The position numbers and the translations under genes were made by a program. A DNA stretch of 34,703 nt, from NCBI GenBank assembly GCA_030835085.1, contig JAUQWQ010000047.1:1-34703 (forward strand). Reading direction: 5' to 3'. This DNA is from Ignavibacteria bacterium (GTDB lineage Bacteria > Bacteroidota > Ignavibacteria > Tepidaquicellales > OLB5). Of this stretch, positions 1 to 6,899 are shown piece after piece. Position 1 is the first letter of the stretch; each line of letters begins with the position of its first letter. Below the pieces are notes generated by a model. That model made no database searches. It had not been told where the DNA came from and worked only from the letters and a program-made list of their open reading frames with translations.

Positions 1-242
1 CCGAGTTTTTTCGGCATTAGTCTGAAAAAGCTAATATTTTCAATTAGTGATGGAATAGCTTTTCTTACTTAATTGCTTATAGTTACTACAAATTATCTAA
101 TTTTTTGGAAATTAGCAAGATTAATGTAACGGTAATAAGGTAACTGCACGGATTTAATAAAATGGTTTTACATTGATTTATCAAACAGGATTTATTATGT
201 TTTATCGATTTCATGTTTTACAATCCTGAAAAAGTAACAACT
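1..242. other. AT-rich leading intergenic stretch
   Basis: I see no gene here. A short hairpin-like string (ccgagttttttcgg) at the very left edge could be the end of a terminator for a gene outside the window. The remainder is AT-rich and probably holds the promoter for the P-domain gene cluster that begins at 243, but no clear -33/-7 pair is visible. Confidence 0.4.
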
Positions 243-1034
243 ATGAAAACCAAAAAATACATCTTTGCTTTATTTCTTCTAATAAATTCTATAAATATAA
301 TTGCTCAACCGCAACAAACTTTTTGCAGGAACGGAGTAAATATACCCGTCATAGATAATGGCACTGTACGTGATTCAATTTTAGTTAATGTTGTATTAAA
401 TAACGTCTTGGATGTAAACGTCAGAATTGACACCCTTCTGCACACCTGGGTTAGTGATCTTAAAATTGAACTTAGAAAGAACAATACTTCTGTCAGACTA
501 TTTAATAATACAGGAGGTTCTGGTGATAATTTTATAGGGACTGTGTTAAATGATTCTGCTACGCTTATTATTGACAGCGTCGCACCACCATTTACAGGTT
601 CATTCAGACCTAATCAGCTGTTGAATGCATTTAACAGTAATTCTGCCAATGGGTATTGGGTATTATCAATTACTGATAACGCTACGGGTGATACCGGACT
701 TCTGAAGACCTGGTGTTTGGTTATAACAATTGGATTTATAGATGGCATAAATGAATCATTTGAAATTCCCAATACATTCAGACTCTACCAAAACTATCCA
801 AATCCGTTCAATCCCGTTACCAAAATAAAATACGGACTGCCGAAAAATGGATACGTTAAGCTATCAGTATACGATGAACTTGGAAAAGAGGTCGCTGTTC
901 TTGTGGATGGATACAGGCAGGCAAATACTTATGAAGCTGAATTTAATGCAACAAATCTGCCAAGTGGTGCGTATTATTATAAGCTGGAAGCTGAAGGATT
1001 TAGTGATACTAAAAAAATGGTTATAATTAAATAA
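243..1034 (+). CDS. Secreted P-domain protein with T9SS sorting domain (copy 1)
   Basis: This gene encodes 263 residues. I chose the ATG at 243 because it gives a clean signal peptide (MKTKKYIFALFLLI..., cleavage near AQP); an upstream ATG at 213 adds ten non-signal residues. Residues about 25-165 resemble the P/Homo B domain that usually follows the catalytic domain of proprotein convertases and subtilisin-like proteases: HTWVSDLKIEL, GGSGDNF, then a NGYWVLSITD...GDTG...W ending. The last 80 or so residues are a T9SS type A sorting domain (LYQNYPNPFNPVTKIKY ... MVIIK). No protease domain is present, so the P domain stands alone. The product is probably exported across the outer membrane and anchored or released at the cell surface. 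It is the first of three tandem paralogues with 8-nt gaps, presumably one operon. Its function is unknown; a binding or adhesion role is a guess. Confidence 0.85.
   Translation: MKTKKYIFALFLLINSINIIAQPQQTFCRNGVNIPVIDNGTVRDSILVNVVLNNVLDVNVRIDTLLHTWVSDLKIELRKNNTSVRLFNNTGGSGDNFIGTVLNDSATLIIDSVAPPFTGSFRPNQLLNAFNSNSANGYWVLSITDNATGDTGLLKTWCLVITIGFIDGINESFEIPNTFRLYQNYPNPFNPVTKIKYGLPKNGYVKLSVYDELGKEVAVLVDGYRQANTYEAEFNATNLPSGAYYYKLEAEGFSDTKKMVIIK
786..1034 (+). repeat. Sorting-domain repeat, copy 1 of 3
   Basis: This 249-bp segment encodes the T9SS sorting domain and ends at the stop codon. It aligns without indels to 1589-1837 and 2407-2655. The first 51 bases and a 35-base block before the stop are identical in all three copies, whereas the upstream P-domain DNA is clearly diverged. 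Confidence 0.9.
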
Positions 1035-1042
1035 ATGGAATT

Positions 1043-1837
1043 ATGAAATTACAACTAATTCTAATCTTGGTTGCATCTTTATTTCCAATCTATAAACTGG
1101 AATCTCAGTTTCTGCAGCAAACCAACTGCAGGAATGGTCTAAATATCAGCATACAGCAGAACGCAACTACCAAAGATTCCGTTCTTGTTAATACCGGAGC
1201 ATGTGTTGTGTATGATCTAAATGTTATTTTAGATACGATACTTCATACATGGGATAGTGACCTGATTGTGTATATACAGAAAGGAAATACCGGAGTGCAG
1301 CTACTAAACAGAATTGGAGGCTCAGGCGACAACTTCATTAACACAAAGCTTGATGATTCGGCCTCAATCTTAATTTCTGAAGGAACTGCCCCTTTTAGCG
1401 GCAACTACAGACCAATAAACTCCCTTCATTCGTTTTACGGAATTAACCCAAACGGTTATTGGAGACTTCTGGTTAGTGATACTGCAAGCGGAGATACAGG
1501 AATAATAAAAGCCTGGTGTGTACAATTAACTATAAGTTGTGTTACAGGCGGGTTACAATCTTTACAGATCCCTAACACATTCAGGCTTTACCAAAACTAT
1601 CCAAATCCGTTCAATCCCGTTACCAAAATAAAATACGGAATGCCGAAAAATGGAAATGTTAAGCTAACGGTTTACGATGAGCTTGGCAAAGAGGTAGATG
1701 TACTTGTTGACAATTACAAGGAGGCAAATACTTATGAAGCTGAATTTAATGCTACTAATCTGCCAAGTGGTGTGTACTATTATAAACTTGAAGCTGATGG
1801 ATTTAGTGATACTAAAAAAATGGTTATAATTAAATAA
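1043..1837 (+). CDS. Secreted P-domain protein with T9SS sorting domain (copy 2)
   Basis: This 264-residue protein has the same architecture as its upstream neighbour. There is a signal peptide (MKLQLILILVASLFPIY...), a stand-alone P/Homo B domain (HTWDSDLIVYIQKG, GGSGDNFINT, NGYWRLLVSDT...GDTG...W) and a C-terminal T9SS type A sorting domain (LYQNYPNPFNPVTKIKY ... MVIIK). The ATG lies 8 nt after the preceding stop, so translation is probably coupled within one transcript. The P domain shares the fold-defining positions with copy 1 but is diverged in sequence. It carries cysteines near residues 53 and 167 that could form a disulfide, a pattern also seen in copy 3. No catalytic domain is present. 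Confidence 0.85.
   Translation: MKLQLILILVASLFPIYKLESQFLQQTNCRNGLNISIQQNATTKDSVLVNTGACVVYDLNVILDTILHTWDSDLIVYIQKGNTGVQLLNRIGGSGDNFINTKLDDSASILISEGTAPFSGNYRPINSLHSFYGINPNGYWRLLVSDTASGDTGIIKAWCVQLTISCVTGGLQSLQIPNTFRLYQNYPNPFNPVTKIKYGMPKNGNVKLTVYDELGKEVDVLVDNYKEANTYEAEFNATNLPSGVYYYKLEADGFSDTKKMVIIK
1589..1837 (+). repeat. Sorting-domain repeat, copy 2 of 3
   Basis: Second copy of the 249-bp sorting-domain segment, colinear with 786-1034 and 2407-2655. It shares the 51-base and 35-base identical blocks with the other two copies. Confidence 0.9.
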
Positions 1838-1845
1838 ATTAGATT

Positions 1846-2655
1846 ATGAAAAAGAAAATCTTACTGTTAATAATATATATGCTATTTGTTTCACTTATGA
1901 CAGAAGTTGTTTTACCGCAAAGCGCACAGCAAAGTTTCTGCAGAAGCGGATTGAATATACTGGTGTTGGATCATTCAACAGCCACTGATTCTATATTTGT
2001 ATTTCTAGGCAATGGGTGTATTGTAAATGACGTTAATGCAGTTCTGACAAATATTAATCACACATGGCTTTCTGATTTAAGGGTATATTTACGAAAAGGG
2101 AATACCGGTTCATTGATAGTCAATTTTGTGGGCGGTTCAGGTGATAATTTCATAAATACTGTACTTGATGATTCTGCATTGATCCCGCTTTCATCCGGCA
2201 CAGCCCCATTTACAGGCACATACAAACCCTCAAGCCCTCTTGCACCTTTCAATGGCATTAGTACTGATGGATACTGGAAAATGGCTGTAACAGATACAGG
2301 TAATTCCGGGGATACTGGTTCACTTCACGCCTGGTGCGTAAGATTAACATACACCTGTCCAACTGGCGGAATACAAACAGTAGAGATACCCAACTCATAT
2401 ATGCTTTACCAAAACTATCCAAATCCGTTCAATCCCGTTACCAAAATAAAATACGGAATGCCGAAAAATGGATATGTTAAGCTAACAGTATACGATGAGC
2501 TTGGCAAAGAAGTTGCTGTGCTGGTGGATGGATACAGGCAGGCAAATACGTATGTGGAAATATTCAATGCTACGAATCTGCCAAGCGGTGTGTATTATTA
2601 TAAATTGGAAACTGATGGATTTAGTGATACTAAAAAAATGGTTATAATTAAGTAG
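1846..2655 (+). CDS. Secreted P-domain protein with T9SS sorting domain (copy 3)
   Basis: This is the third member of the triplet, 269 residues. It has a signal peptide (MKKKILLLIIYMLFVSL..., cleavage near LPQSAQQ), a stand-alone P/Homo B domain (HTWLSDLRVYLRKG, GGSGDNFINT, DGYWKMAVTDTG...GDTG...W) and a T9SS type A sorting domain (LYQNYPNPFNPVTKIKY ... MVIIK). The start is again 8 nt after the preceding stop. It is closer to copy 2 than to copy 1 in the P domain (shared cysteines and the APF(S/T)G(N/T)Y(R/K)P stretch). A palindrome follows the stop and probably ends the transcript. Substrate or partner cannot be read from the sequence. Confidence 0.85.
   Translation: MKKKILLLIIYMLFVSLMTEVVLPQSAQQSFCRSGLNILVLDHSTATDSIFVFLGNGCIVNDVNAVLTNINHTWLSDLRVYLRKGNTGSLIVNFVGGSGDNFINTVLDDSALIPLSSGTAPFTGTYKPSSPLAPFNGISTDGYWKMAVTDTGNSGDTGSLHAWCVRLTYTCPTGGIQTVEIPNSYMLYQNYPNPFNPVTKIKYGMPKNGYVKLTVYDELGKEVAVLVDGYRQANTYVEIFNATNLPSGVYYYKLETDGFSDTKKMVIIK
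2407..2655 (+). repeat. Sorting-domain repeat, copy 3 of 3
   Basis: Third copy of the 249-bp sorting-domain segment, colinear with 786-1034 and 1589-1837. It differs from the others at scattered positions, including TAG instead of TAA as stop. Confidence 0.9.
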
Positions 2656-2658
2656 TTT

Positions 2659-2700
2659 TTGTTGTTAATGAACTGCCTAGGCAGTTGTAACACTAACAAA
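2659..2700. terminator. Probable bidirectional terminator between convergent genes
   Basis: A perfect 16-bp palindrome, AACTGCCTAGGCAGTT at 2671-2686, is extended by imperfect complementarity (TGTTGTTA to the left, TAACACTAACA to the right). It lies between the ends of two convergent genes and a T-rich run precedes it, so it plausibly terminates transcription from both sides. Confidence 0.55.
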
Positions 2701-2710
2701 GGGGTTAGAG

Positions 2711-3496
2711 CTATTTTTCTATAGCACGCTGTTTGAATTCATACAGCGCGATTCCCGCCGAAATTGCTACATTGAGTGATTCGCTTGCTGAGTATCCTTC
2801 AATTTTCACTTTCCCAAATCCCATATCCATAATTTCTTTTGAAATACCGTGGGCTTCGCTTCCAAACACGATCACAGATTTATCAGATTTCGCTGATTGA
2901 GTGATCTGCGATAATGAGCTTTCTGCATCAAGTGTAAACAGGTAAACTGAATACCCTTTTGATTCAAGTTTCTTCAGCTCAACTGCAAGATCAGCATCTT
3001 CGGTAATATTGGTATGGAAAATCCCGCCCTGGGTTGAGCGAACTACTTTGGGATTATACGGGTCAGCCGAGTCTTCGCTCAGCAGAATCTGGTCAACACC
3101 AAACCAATAAGCAGTACGGATTATTGTACCTAAGTTGCCGGGGTCGCTGACCTTATCAAGCGCAATTATCAGGTCACCTAGTGAGTTTGTTTTACTAATC
3201 TCAGGGCGGTTCACAACTCCCACAATTCCCTGTGAGGATTCAGTATCAACAAGTTTGTTAAATAATTTTTCCGGTAAAGGTTCGACAATTGTTTTATTCT
3301 GCGCAATTTTTTCGAGTATGGCTGTATGACCCTGCAGGTCAACATCATTTCGCAGAATGATGTACTCCAGCTCATGCGGCGAGCTGAGACACTCCTCTAT
3401 TAAATGAAAGCCTTCAATTAAATATTTGCCGTGCTCAAGCCTGAATTTTTTCTGTTTGAGCGAAGCGAATTGTTTTATTTCGTTGGTGGTTAACAA
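2711..3496 (-). CDS. SpoU/TrmH-family RNA 2'-O-ribose methyltransferase
   Basis: This 261-residue enzyme belongs to the SpoU (SPOUT) family that transfers a methyl group from S-adenosylmethionine to ribose 2'-OH in tRNA or 23S rRNA. Residues about 5-95 match the SpoU substrate-binding domain (LKQKKFR, YLIEGFHLIEE, SSQGIVGVV). Three knot motifs follow: SDPGNLGTIIRTA (117-129), FGSEAHGIS (211-219) and SESLNVAISAGIALYE (238-253). The start is a TTG: it gives the typical N-terminus MLTTNEIKQFASLKQKKFR, an in-frame TGA lies upstream, and there is no ATG. The substrate cannot be decided here; RlmB-like 23S rRNA methylation is most likely. The gene lies downstream of folE on the same strand, but palindromes in the 150-bp gap make cotranscription doubtful. 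Confidence 0.93.
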   Translation of the reverse strand: MLTTNEIKQFASLKQKKFRLEHGKYLIEGFHLIEECLSSPHELEYIILRNDVDLQGHTAILEKIAQNKTIVEPLPEKLFNKLVDTESSQGIVGVVNRPEISKTNSLGDLIIALDKVSDPGNLGTIIRTAYWFGVDQILLSEDSADPYNPKVVRSTQGGIFHTNITEDADLAVELKKLESKGYSVYLFTLDAESSLSQITQSAKSDKSVIVFGSEAHGISKEIMDMGFGKVKIEGYSASESLNVAISAGIALYEFKQRAIEK

Positions 3497-3515
3497 ATTA
3501 TTTATATAATCCTTT

Positions 3516-3540
3516 GTTGTTGGTCAACAATACCAACAAC
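3516..3540. repeat. Short inverted repeat upstream of the methyltransferase gene
   Basis: GTTGTTGG (3516-3523) pairs with CCAACAAC (3533-3540) around a 9-nt loop. A second, degenerate copy of the left part (attgttgttggtcaa) lies near 3562-3576, suggesting a decayed repeat element. On the minus strand it lies in the leader of the SpoU-family gene. Confidence 0.55.
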
Positions 3541-3601
3541 GGGGAAATTGGATTAAGACTCTATTGTTGTTGGTCAAAAAGTCAATCAATGGGTAATTAA
3601 C

Positions 3602-3640
3602 ATAACACTTCTGAAGTCTTAAAGACTTCAGAAGTGTTAT
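3602..3640. repeat. Perfect 19-bp-arm palindrome after folE
   Basis: ATAACACTTCTGAAGTCTT (3602-3620) and its exact reverse complement (3622-3640) flank a single A. It begins 7 bp beyond the folE stop. There is no strong T-run on the minus-strand exit side, so it is either a Rho-independent-like stop of weak type, an RNA-stabilising hairpin, or an intergenic palindromic repeat. Confidence 0.85.
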
Positions 3641-3646
3641 CACTTT

Positions 3647-4279
3647 TTACTTCCCTATCAGTTTCAAAAATTCTGTTCTGGTTTTTTCATCTGATTTGAA
3701 TCTGCCAAGCATCGCAGAAGCAGTTGCGACGGAATTCTGCTTTTCAACGCCGCGCATCATCATGCATAAATGTGAAGCTTCTGTCACCACGGCAACGCCT
3801 TTGGGTTCAAGTACTTTGTTTATCATATCCCCTATTTCGCGGGTCATACGCTCCTGCACCTGCAGGCGGCGGCTGAACATTTCAACCATCCTGGGCAGCT
3901 TGCTAAGTCCCACAATTTTACCGTTTGGTATATACGCGATATGGCACTTGCCGAAAAACGGCAGCAGGTGATGCTCACACAAACTATAGAAATCGATATC
4001 CTTTACAATTACCATTTCATCATAATGCTCATTGAATATAGCATTATTAAGAAGCTTTTCAATATCTTCGCTGTATCCCTTTGTCAAAAATTTGTAAGCC
4101 TTTGCAACACGGTTGGGGGTTCTGATCAATCCTTCCCGTTTGGGGTCTTCGCCTATTTCAGCAAGTATATTTACAACGCTTTCTTCAAGCTTCTTAATTG
4201 ATTCATCTGAATAATCTACCCTGATGATATTATTATCATCATCCTGTGTAATACCGTTACTTCTTTTTTTATCAGCCAT
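3647..4279 (-). CDS. folE: GTP cyclohydrolase I
   Basis: This 210-residue enzyme converts GTP to 7,8-dihydroneopterin triphosphate in the cytoplasm, the entry step to folate, tetrahydrobiopterin and queuosine. The zinc ligands are visible as Cys101, His104 (CEHHLLPF) and Cys172 (HLCMMMRG). The 71-residue spacing matches that of the E. coli enzyme (110/113/181), and the counterparts of its catalytic histidines 112 and 179 fall at 103 and 170. [13 protein letters not shown] and [10 protein letters not shown] are also diagnostic. The N-terminal 25 residues are a variable acidic tail. The ATG is 27 nt downstream of the pterin synthase stop, so the two genes probably share a transcript. That pairing suggests biopterin rather than folate as the main destination; other folate genes are absent from the window. 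Confidence 0.97.
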   Translation of the reverse strand: MADKKRSNGITQDDDNNIIRVDYSDESIKKLEESVVNILAEIGEDPKREGLIRTPNRVAKAYKFLTKGYSEDIEKLLNNAIFNEHYDEMVIVKDIDFYSLCEHHLLPFFGKCHIAYIPNGKIVGLSKLPRMVEMFSRRLQVQERMTREIGDMINKVLEPKGVAVVTEASHLCMMMRGVEKQNSVATASAMLGRFKSDEKTRTEFLKLIGK

Positions 4280-4306
4280 TATTAGTTCGTTAAACTCTAA
4301 AATATT

Positions 4307-4723
4307 TCAGTTATTTCCTTTGTACTCAACGGAATTATTTACCGTTTCCCGGATCTTAATGGAATACAGCTTCCTGCCGGGTGAATTGATCTTTTCTTCA
4401 AGCTGGTTCCAGAATGAGAATGCGATATTTTCCGTGGATGGTAACACACCGCTCATGAAATCGACATCCAGGTTAAGGTTTTTGTGATCGACCTTATTTA
4501 TAATAATCTTCTCAACAAGCAGTTTCAGCTCGGTCAGATCCATAACGTATCCTACAAGCGGGTCAACTTCACCTGCTACTGTTACATCCATTTCATAATT
4601 ATGCCCGTGCCCGTTTGGGTTTGAACACTTGCCGTAGCGCTTAAAATTATCTTCATCGCTCAGTTTGGGGTCATATACCCTGTGAGATGCTGAGAAATGG
4701 AATTTGCGGGTGATATAGAACAA
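4307..4723 (-). CDS. 6-pyruvoyl-tetrahydropterin synthase (QueD/PTPS family)
   Basis: This 138-residue protein removes triphosphate from dihydroneopterin triphosphate to give 6-pyruvoyl-tetrahydropterin, or in the QueD variant 6-carboxy-tetrahydropterin. Zinc ligands His14, His39 and His41, the catalytic Cys33 (GKCSNPNGHGHNY), Asp79-His80 (DHKNL) and Glu126 (IRET) are all present. The wording around these residues (FSASHR, LSDE, GKCxNPNGHGHNY, DHKNLxxDV, STEN, VEYKG at the C terminus) resembles animal PTPS more than typical QueD. Together with folE directly downstream, this points to tetrahydrobiopterin-type pterin synthesis. The start is TTG, 3 nt after the upstream stop; an in-frame TAA excludes a longer form. 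No sepiapterin reductase is visible in the window. Confidence 0.93.
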   Translation of the reverse strand: MFYITRKFHFSASHRVYDPKLSDEDNFKRYGKCSNPNGHGHNYEMDVTVAGEVDPLVGYVMDLTELKLLVEKIIINKVDHKNLNLDVDFMSGVLPSTENIAFSFWNQLEEKINSPGRKLYSIKIRETVNNSVEYKGNN

Positions 4724-4726
4724 AAT

Positions 4727-5599
4727 TTATGTTTTTAGTTTATTTACAGTTGATATGTAATGAAATACAACACTTAAAATTAGCAATAAGTTCATCAATA
4801 TTAAATTCACAAATATATAGTAGTCAAACCTGCCAATTATAGCTGAAATGCTTATCAGGAAGATATGCGTACCTATAGAAAGTGAGCTTGCAAACGTAAG
4901 GAATGGTCTGTTTTGGTACCATGCGCGCAGCTTAGTTTCATTACCGCTGAATCCGGAGATAAGTCTCTTATCAACTTTATAAAATAATTTATCCTGCCAG
5001 CCGTAAATGAGCATAAATATCCGCTGCAGAAAAGTTGTCCATTTATCCTGTTGAATTTTATCTTCATCGGTTACAGTTTCTAGAATACGGTTTACTGTAT
5101 CCTTTCCTGTAGACTTGATAAATGAAACCTGGTAGAATATGAAATATGAACATTGCAGCATAGAAAAAATCATGGCAGTGTAACCCAGAACAATTGCATA
5201 AACAGAATTGTACTGAAGATACAGGCTGTACGATATTGCCGTAAAGCTGGTGAATGTTACAATGAAGTCTGAAATTGAATCGTAGAACCTGCCGCGGCGT
5301 GAGTCGAGTCCTTTTGCACGCGCAAGCGAGCCGTCTACTTTATCAAGCACGTTCTTGTAAAATAACAGGATTGCTCCGATCACTGCATACAATTTTGAGG
5401 ACTGGATAATAAGGTAAGAAGCAGTAATGCCGAATATCATAGAAAGCAATATTACCTGGTGCGGTGTAACTCTTGTATAATAGAAAAACTGTGTAAGCTG
5501 TCTGGAAGTAATGAACAAAAATTGCTGCAGATTGAGGAATGAATTATCTTTATCAGTCTTAAGGGTCTTATCGTATGAGAATTTCTCTTTCGTAGTCAC
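4727..5599 (-). CDS. CDP-alcohol phosphatidyltransferase family membrane protein
   Basis: This 290-residue integral membrane enzyme would transfer a phosphoalcohol from a CDP-activated donor to an acceptor alcohol in phospholipid or related synthesis. The signature DxxDGxxARx8GxxxDxxxD is complete at residues 86-111 (DKVDGSLAR, then G103, D107, D111). Hydrophobic stretches lie on both sides (about 50-80, 112-160, 235-285). The protein is longer than small PgsA-type enzymes and has a soluble insert of about 60 residues (TGKDTVNRILETV ... RAWYQNRPF) between membrane segments. The start is GTG, 6 nt after the UPF0126 gene, so the cluster is tightly packed. Donor and acceptor cannot be deduced. 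The linkage to pterin genes may be incidental. Confidence 0.9.
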   Translation of the reverse strand: MTTKEKFSYDKTLKTDKDNSFLNLQQFLFITSRQLTQFFYYTRVTPHQVILLSMIFGITASYLIIQSSKLYAVIGAILLFYKNVLDKVDGSLARAKGLDSRRGRFYDSISDFIVTFTSFTAISYSLYLQYNSVYAIVLGYTAMIFSMLQCSYFIFYQVSFIKSTGKDTVNRILETVTDEDKIQQDKWTTFLQRIFMLIYGWQDKLFYKVDKRLISGFSGNETKLRAWYQNRPFLTFASSLSIGTHIFLISISAIIGRFDYYIFVNLILMNLLLILSVVFHYISTVNKLKT

Positions 5600-5605
5600 C
5601 CTGAA

Positions 5606-6223
5606 TTAAAATTTCAGCTGAATGTTATACTTAATGGATATCACACGCAGTGCAAACGCAGATGCAATACATGCTGCAAGCGGTACAAATGAATCAACCG
5701 GGAAATAATTAGCAAGTATTACAAATACCAATGAACCGATAAACGAACAGGTTGCGTATAATTGTGATTGTTTAAAAAATACCGGCACTTCGTTGCAGAT
5801 AACATCACGCAGTACCCCGCCGAATATACCTGTAACAACCCCTATCAGCACGGCATTGAACCAGAATACTCCCGCGCTCAATGCGTAGCTTGTACCCACG
5901 GCACTGAAAAGACCCAGTCCAAGTGCATCAAGCAAACCGAGTATCATAAGCACAGGTTTTGAAAAACTGTTTGATTTTCTGAGAATAAATATTGAAAAAA
6001 TTGCAAGGACAAGTATCATTACGGGGTAATTGTAGTTTTGGATCCAGAATAAAGGGTAATGATTTATGAGAACATCCCTTAGTGTTCCACCGCCGAAGGC
6101 TGTTATCATAGCGACGGAATACGTGCCGATAATATCCATCTGCTTCCTGCGGGCTTCAATGATACCCGTTATAGCAAAAGCAAATATACCGAGTATTTCG
6201 ATGGTTTTAAGTAATGCTTCCAT
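5606..6223 (-). CDS. UPF0126 (YicG/TRIC-like) membrane protein
   Basis: This is a 205-residue inner-membrane protein with about seven hydrophobic helices. It has the internal duplication typical of UPF0126: FGGGTLRDVL near residue 45 and FGGVLRDVI near residue 130, each followed by a hydrophobic hairpin. Members include YicG (assigned to glycine transport) and distant relatives of trimeric intracellular cation channels; the transported species here is unknown. I place the start at the ATG at 6223, because a longer reading frame to 6316 runs into an intergenic repeat and has no membrane or family character. The gene is first in a minus-strand cluster leading to the CDP-alcohol phosphatidyltransferase and the pterin genes. 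Confidence 0.9.
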   Translation of the reverse strand: MEALLKTIEILGIFAFAITGIIEARRKQMDIIGTYSVAMITAFGGGTLRDVLINHYPLFWIQNYNYPVMILVLAIFSIFILRKSNSFSKPVLMILGLLDALGLGLFSAVGTSYALSAGVFWFNAVLIGVVTGIFGGVLRDVICNEVPVFFKQSQLYATCSFIGSLVFVILANYFPVDSFVPLAACIASAFALRVISIKYNIQLKF

Positions 6224-6227
6224 TTGG

Positions 6228-6365
6228 CAATTAACAATTAACAATGAACAGTGAGCCTTCCTCCTGCGGAGTAAGGTTTCGCCGCAAAGTAATTGCGGCT
6301 CAACTACCTTTAACAATCAACAAACAAATACTTGAAACAGAATATTGATAATTGTTAATTACTCA
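6228..6365. repeat. Intergenic repeat patch (CAATTAACAATTAACAATG type) with hairpin
   Basis: CAATTAACAATTAACAATG at 6229-6247 and a reverse-oriented relative (taattgttaattactcattgttaatt) near 6348-6374 bracket a GC-richer core. In the core, GCCGCAA (6281-6287) pairs with TTGCGGC (6293-6299). The layout resembles a degenerate palindromic intergenic element between the UPF0126 gene and the tRNA gene. Confidence 0.5.
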
Positions 6366-6381
6366 TTGTTAATTGAATTTG

Positions 6382-6453
6382 TACTCCCGGAAGGACTCGA
6401 ACCCTCACCGGCAGGACCGGAACCTGACGTGCTATCCATTACACTACGGGAGC
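6382..6453 (-). tRNA. tRNA-Arg (anticodon CCG)
   Basis: A 72-nt cloverleaf can be folded on the minus strand. The acceptor stem is GCTCCCG/CGGGAGT with a G1-U72 wobble, the D arm GTGT/GCAC, the anticodon loop TTCCGGT with anticodon CCG, and the T arm GAGGG-TTCGAGT-CCTTC; the discriminator is A. The anticodon stem has a U27/C43 mismatch at its base. CCA is not encoded. It reads arginine codon CGG. Confidence 0.95.
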
Positions 6454-6582
6454 AGAATTATTCATACCGGTCTGCAAATTTAATGAAAAGTTTACTATGA
6501 AACGCTTACTTAAATTATTCCGTTCACTGCACTACATAGCAAGAACAAATTGTATTTTAGAACTTTGCTGTTTTATACCCTC

Positions 6583-6790
6583 ACCCCCTGCCCCTCTCCC
6601 AGAGGGAGAGGGGAGCATATTACTCTTTACTTGTTTCTCCCAACGAAGTTCTTTTTCGAAAATCCCCCTGCCCCTCTCCCGTAGGGAGAGGGGAGCATAT
6701 TACCCTTTACTTGTTTCTCTCAACGAAGTTCTTTTTCGAAAACTCCCCTGCCCCCATCCCGCTCAACAGGAGTTCCTTCGTGAAAGGGTG
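6583..6790. repeat. 80-bp tandem repeats with GC-rich hairpins
   Basis: Two nearly identical units (6583-6662 and 6663-6742) and a diverged third that begins at 6743 repeat with an exact 80-bp period. Each of the first two contains CCCCTCTCCC (6591-6600, 6671-6680) and its inverted partner GGGAGAGGGG (6604-6613, 6684-6693) with a 3-nt loop. Each then has a shared AT-rich tail including caacgaagttctttttcgaa. The GC content contrasts sharply with the AT-rich surroundings. A 137-codon reading frame across it (6497-6910) looks like translated repeat, so I do not call it a gene. Confidence 0.9.
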
Positions 6791-6899
6791 AGGGGAAATT
6801 CCCGGAGTTTAATGACCTTTCTAATAATAACTTATACTTCAATATATCAATTTCAGATATCATATATACTTTTTATATTGGATAAAATAATTCAGCATA

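Noticed and set aside
6224-6316. Longer N-terminus for the UPF0126 gene
   Set aside because: The added 31 residues translate an intergenic repeat; the ATG at 6223 begins the family-like hydrophobic N-terminus.
6583-6790. Possible CRISPR array
   Set aside because: The 80-bp period comes from whole repeated units with similar tails, there are no unique spacers of constant length, and no cas genes are present.
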